Source: Symbiodinium natans
Taxonomy: Eukaryota; Sar; Dinophyceae; Suessiales; Symbiodiniaceae
Length of the DNA stretch: 64,000 nucleotides
Assembly (NCBI GenBank): GCA_905221605.1
Contig: CAJNDS010001924.1
Span: forward strand, 552,501 to 616,500
Reading direction: 5' to 3'
The notes beneath the pieces were generated by a model. It was not told the origin of the DNA. It saw only the letters and a program-made list of their open reading frames with translations, and ran no database searches. Below are positions 61,163 to 64,000 of this stretch, piece after piece. Position numbers and translations under genes: made by a program. The stretch's first letter is position 1; the number at the start of each line of letters is the position of its first letter.

Positions 61163-61850
61163 GCTTTTGGGGTTTAGGGTGCAGGGTTTAGGGTTCAGGG
61201 TTTAGGGATTAGGGTTTGGGTTCAGGGTTTAGGGCTTTAAGGTTTCGGGTGTAGGGTTTGGGGTTTAGGGTTTGGGGTTGGGTTTAGGGCTTTTGGGGTT
61301 TGGGGTTTGGGGTTTGGGTTTAGGGCTTTTGGGGTTTGGGGTTTAGGGATTGGGGTTTGGGGTTCAGGGTTTGGGGTTTGGGGTTTGGGGTTCAGGGTTT
61401 GGGGTTTAGGGTTTCGGGTGTGGGGTTTGGGGTTTAGGGTTTAGGGTTTGGGGTTCAGGGTTTAGGGCCTTTGGGGTTTAGGTTTTAGGGTTTGGGGTTT
61501 AGGGTTTGGGGTTTGGGTTTAGGGTTTGGGGTTTGGGCTTTGGGGTTTAGGGGTTGGGGTTTGGGTTTAGGGCTTTTGGGGTTTGGGGTTTGGGGTTTGG
61601 GTTTGGGGCTTTTGGGGTGTGGGGTTTGGGGTTTAGGGTTTAGGGTTTGGGGTTCAGGGTTTAGGGCCTTTGGGGTTTAGGGTTCAGGGTTTGGGGATTG
61701 GGGTTTAGGGTGTGGGGTTTAGGGTTCAGGGTTTGGGGTTTAGGGTTTGGGGGCTGGGTTTAGGGCTTTTGGGGTTTAGGGTTTGGGGTTTAGGGTTTTG
61801 GGTCTTAGGGTTTGGGTCTTACAGGGTTTCGGGTTTAGAGTAGCAGGGTT
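61163..61850 (+). repeat. 650-bp degenerate TTTGGGG/TTTAGGG block
   Basis: Almost only T, G and A, with a 7-bp periodicity in which TTTGGGG outnumbers TTTAGGG. A higher-order unit containing GGGTTTAGGGCTTTTGGGG recurs about six times. Its translation gives the GFRVWGLGLGF ORF, which is not a gene. Confidence 0.95.
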
Positions 61851-61860
61851 TTGGGGGTTC

Positions 61861-61926
61861 TTGGAGGTTCATGGGTTATAACTGCACTTCCAGTGAGTTC
61901 TACTAGGTACCGTGAACCTCCAAGTT
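61861..61926. mobile_element. Short family A element (internal deletion)
   Basis: CTTGGAGGTTCATGGGTTAT facing GGTACCGTGAACCTCCAAG, with only about 30 bp between. Confidence 0.6.
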
Positions 61927-62189
61927 AAGGATTTCTATATATACCCTGAACCCTGATTCCCTGATTCCCTACACTGTTACACCCCAGACTCCTAGACACG
62001 AAACCCTCAATACTAAACCCTAAACCCTAAACCCTAAACCCCAAACCCTAAACCTTAAACCCTAAACCCGAGACCCTACACTGGCCGCACATTGAGGGTT
62101 TGGGGTTTAGGGTTTACAAGGCTGGGGGGATGGACTTGCAGCCTGACTTAGGATCCTTATCGCCCAATTTAGGTTCCTTAGAACTCGAC

Positions 62190-62222
62190 TTGGGGGGGAA
62201 GGGGGGGGGGGGGAGGGGGGCG
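62190..62222. repeat. Poly(G)-rich tract
   Basis: About 28 of 33 bases are G. Confidence 0.9.
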
Positions 62223-62224
62223 TC

Positions 62225-62310
62225 CCAAACCCTAAACCCTAAACCCTAAACCCTAAACCCTAAACCCTAAACCCTAAACCCTAAACCCTAAACCCTAAAC
62301 CCTAAACCCT
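62225..62310 (-). repeat. CCCTAAA array upstream of an exon
   Basis: About 12 perfect units. Confidence 0.97.
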
Positions 62311-62364
62311 GGGGGGGCCTCCTTGTAGGGCTTCGGGTTAATCTAAAGCCTAGTGTTGGCACAG

Positions 62365-62410
62365 GGTGCCGCCGGCCAAAAGCCCAAAATGCCTCCTGGA
62401 TGCACACTGG
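62365..62410 (+). CDS. Candidate internal exon, telomere-like donor
   Basis: The acceptor is GGCACAG|G and the donor CTGG|GTTTAGGG. In phase with the next island it reads CRRPKAQNASWMHT-G; the other open frame is GAAGQKPKMPPGCTL. No family is recognised. Confidence 0.4.
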
Positions 62411-62526
62411 GTTTAGGGCTTCCGGCTTAGGGTTTAGGGTTTATGGTTTAGGTTTAGGGTTTAGGGTTTAGGGCCTCGCTTGCTGTTTTATACTTCGAAT
62501 TGGGGCATCTAAGTCTTCCCTCTCAG
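62411..62526 (+). other. 116-nt intron, half telomere-like repeat
   Basis: It starts GTTTAGGGCTT, contains about six TTTAGGG-like units, and ends in a pyrimidine-rich CTTCCCTCTCAG. It separates two phase-compatible islands. Confidence 0.42.
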
Positions 62527-62596
62527 GGTTCGGCGCCCAGATGAGAAGGTCTCGGTCCAGCTGGGCTTCGCCAACACCCTAAACCCTGACCCTCTT
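62527..62596 (+). CDS. Candidate internal exon
   Basis: The acceptor is CCTCTCAG|G. The frame reads VRRPDEKVSVQLGFANT with strong G/C third positions, then enters CCCTAAACCCTG. The 3' end is uncertain (CTT|GTTTTT is one option). Confidence 0.4.
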
Positions 62597-63064
62597 GTTT
62601 TTTGACCAGCCCTGGCAGAATTTCATCCCTAGGTTGGTGGAAGCTCCGAAGTAGGAGTCCCCTGGTTTCTCTGCTATTTTCAGAAAGCAGTGCGCGATCA
62701 AAGCCCTGCGCCACGATTTTGGCCGTTAGATTATGGGCTTCGGGTTTAGGGTTTATGGTTTGAGGTTTAGGGTTTATGGTTTAGGGCTTCGGGGGTGTAG
62801 GGTTTAGGGTTTAGGGTTTCGTTTGCTCGGGTGACAGGCTCAGCCTCAACCGAGCCGAACACCCCCCAAACCCTTGTTGAACCCTAGAACCTCAACCCTA
62901 AAGCGGTGGTGCCTCGTTTGGTTTATGTAGGGTTCGGCGTTTAGGGTTGTTTAGTATCTACAGTAGGGCTTAGTCTTAGGCTTTATAGGGCTTGGGGTTT
63001 TTGCAAAACTTTGCTTGAGGCCCCAGATTCTGTTCATCCCTAAGCCATATGCCACTGGCTGCAG

Positions 63065-63280
63065 TTTGGACGAGCAACCCGCCGCCGCGCGCCCCGCCGC
63101 GCCCGCCCCACCTCGCCCGCCGCGCCCGCCCACAGCGCGCCCGCCCCACAGCGCCCGCCCGGGGTGGGGGTGGTCGGGGTTGCCTGCTGCTTGATGCTCG
63201 CCATGCGCGTCATGGAGCACGCTGTAGGCCGTTTCTGGCACCAGAAACCGGTGCGCCAGCCCATGCGCAGAACCACATAG
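63065..63280 (+). CDS. Possible terminal exon, proline/arginine-rich then hydrophobic
   Basis: The acceptor is TGGCTGCAG|T. The frame is open for 71 codons to TAG (63278-63280): an Arg/Pro/Ala-rich stretch of very high GC, then GVGVVGVACCLMLAMRVMEH, which could span a membrane, then AVGRFWHQKPVRQPMRRTT. The other two + frames and the - strand are also open because of the GC bias. The chosen frame has the most protein-like second half. Confidence 0.33.
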   Translation, partial: FGRATRRRAPRRARPTSPAAPAHSAPAPQRPPGVGVVGVACCLMLAMRVMEHAVGRFWHQKPVRQPMRRTT

Positions 63281-63450
63281 ACATGCGGTTTCTACACCAC
63301 ATGTCTATTATACCATAGGTGAACCCTATAGTAAGTAGTAGCGCCGAAATTTCCTAACCAATTACCTCCCCCACCCGCCCACCCTCCTCCCCCTTCTTAG
63401 CAGTTGAGAAAGCAAGCAACTGAATTGAGTGGTCAACCGTTGTCTGTTCA
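63281..63450. other. Spacer downstream of the possible terminal exon
   Basis: No telomere-like array, and a pyrimidine-rich run at 63364-63400. GGTTTCTACACCACATGTCT suggests a short palindrome. No polyadenylation signal was recognised. Confidence 0.35.
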
Positions 63451-63462
63451 GCTCTCTCAATC

Positions 63463-63513
63463 ATGGTCCTCCTTTTGCGGCCGCGAAATCCCAGACATTG
63501 CGAAGCTGGAGAG
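63463..63513 (+). CDS. Possible short first exon
   Basis: ATG at 63463 opens MVLLLRPRNPRHCEAGE and ends GGAGAG|GTGAGA, a consensus donor. TGTTCAG| just upstream allows it to be internal instead. Weak. Confidence 0.25.
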
Positions 63514-63564
63514 GTGAGATAACCCAAAGCCTCTAAACTCATATAAACTCATAGACTCATAGCC

Positions 63565-63900
63565 CCTAAAGCCCAAACCCTAGACTCTAACCCCCTAACC
63601 CCCCTAACCCCCTAACACCCCAACCCCCTAACCCCCTAACCCCCTAACCCCCAAACCCTAACCCCCAAACCCCCTAACCTTTGTCATAGCTGGGTACCAT
63701 TTTACATGTTCAAGGGTACTTAAACCCTATAAGGAATAAGAATCTAAATGTTTTATATTATCCCAACCATGAACTCGTAACCCCCTAACCCCCTATAACC
63801 CTCTACAACCCCCTGCAACCCCCCGTACCCCCTATAACCCCCTACAATCCCCCTAGACCCCCCTATAACCCCCATAACCCCCAACCCCCTACAAAGCCAA
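63565..63900 (-). repeat. Degenerate CCCCCTAA block
   Basis: Units such as ACCCCCTA, AACCCCCTAT and ACAACCCC repeat loosely across 330 bp. They are richer in C than the telomere unit. Confidence 0.85.
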
Positions 63901-64000
63901 GGGCTGCACCGTGCTGCAGCACTCAGTGAGGGTGCGGGCTCACAGGCTGGCGGAGGGTTGCTTGGGCAGCATATGAGAATATGAGGGTTCAGGGTTCACG

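Larger units (their letters stand above)
1..64000. repeat. Window-wide dispersed TTTAGGG/CCCTAAA telomere-like repeat
   Basis: Perfect and degenerate copies of the 7-mer TTTAGGG or its complement occur in most kilobases of the window, as arrays of 2 to about 30 units in either orientation. TTTAGGG is the telomere repeat of plants, many algae and several alveolates. The arrays are interspersed with exon-like islands and other repeats, so they are interstitial and not one chromosome end. Frequent variants are TTCAGGG, TTGAGGG, TTTGGGG, TTTCGGG and GCTTAGGG. Short ORFs rich in GFRV, LGLGF or NPKP residues are translations of these repeats and are not genes. Confidence 0.97.

Noticed and set aside
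61492-61680. 62-codon ORF reading GFRVWGLGLGF
   Set aside because: Translation of TTTGGGG/TTTAGGG repeat, as are most ORFs rich in GFRV or NPKP.
1-64000. Window as a chromosome end (true telomere)
   Set aside because: Arrays occur in both orientations throughout and are interrupted by exons and transposons; no terminal array bounds the window.
1-64000. Window as an assembly artefact of stitched telomeric reads
   Set aside because: Phase-consistent exons and an AGC-kinase tail run in order across several arrays on one strand, which random stitching would not give. Individual array lengths may still be misassembled.

Overview
This is nuclear DNA from a eukaryote. It has no bacterial operons, and nearly all the ORFs are short. 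Exon-like islands of about 30-130 nt carry G/C-rich third codon positions and are separated by long non-coding spacers. Plant/alga-type telomere repeats (TTTAGGG, or CCCTAAA on this strand) occur hundreds of times across all 64 kb, so this is not simply a chromosome end. Short exons almost all on one strand, AG|G acceptors, a mix of GT, GC and possibly GA donors, and TTTAGGG repeats fit a microbial alga, most likely a dinoflagellate or related alveolate. That is an inference; no rRNA, organelle gene or spliced leader was seen to confirm it.

Layout: 0-6 kb holds telomere-like arrays, a few exon-like islands and a tandem repeat of about 436 bp (4.86-5.97 kb). From 7 to 32 kb there are about twenty exon-like islands on the + strand, among them a phase-consistent pair at 24.44/24.65 kb. 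From 32.9 to 48 kb a run of exon-like islands encodes Lys/Glu/Gln/Arg-rich, probably coiled-coil peptide. From 52.1 to 53.7 kb three phase-consistent exons encode the end of an AGC-family protein kinase domain and the start of its C-terminal tail. From 55.5 to 56.2 kb there are further exons, including one pair separated by an 80-nt intron that coincides with an inverted-repeat element. From 57 to 63.3 kb there are more charged exons, a minisatellite, a 650-bp degenerate TTTGGGG/TTTAGGG block and a GC-rich possible terminal exon.

Two kinds of repeat fill the spacers. The first is telomere-like arrays, whose orientation is not random: C-rich arrays mostly lie just upstream of an exon and G-rich arrays just downstream, so a typical intron would start with UUUAGGG and end with CCCUAAA and could fold back on itself. 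The repeat also contains both a donor (G|GTTTAG) and an acceptor (TTTAG|G), and several introns appear to use it as one or the other. The second is at least a dozen families (here A-O) of roughly 80-150 bp terminal-inverted-repeat elements that behave like introners or MITEs. Some begin exactly at an exon end, some are nested in one another, and some are flanked by short direct repeats.

All exon boundaries were read by eye from splice motifs, codon-position composition and phase. Apart from the kinase tail no protein family was recognised with confidence, and gene boundaries could not be set.
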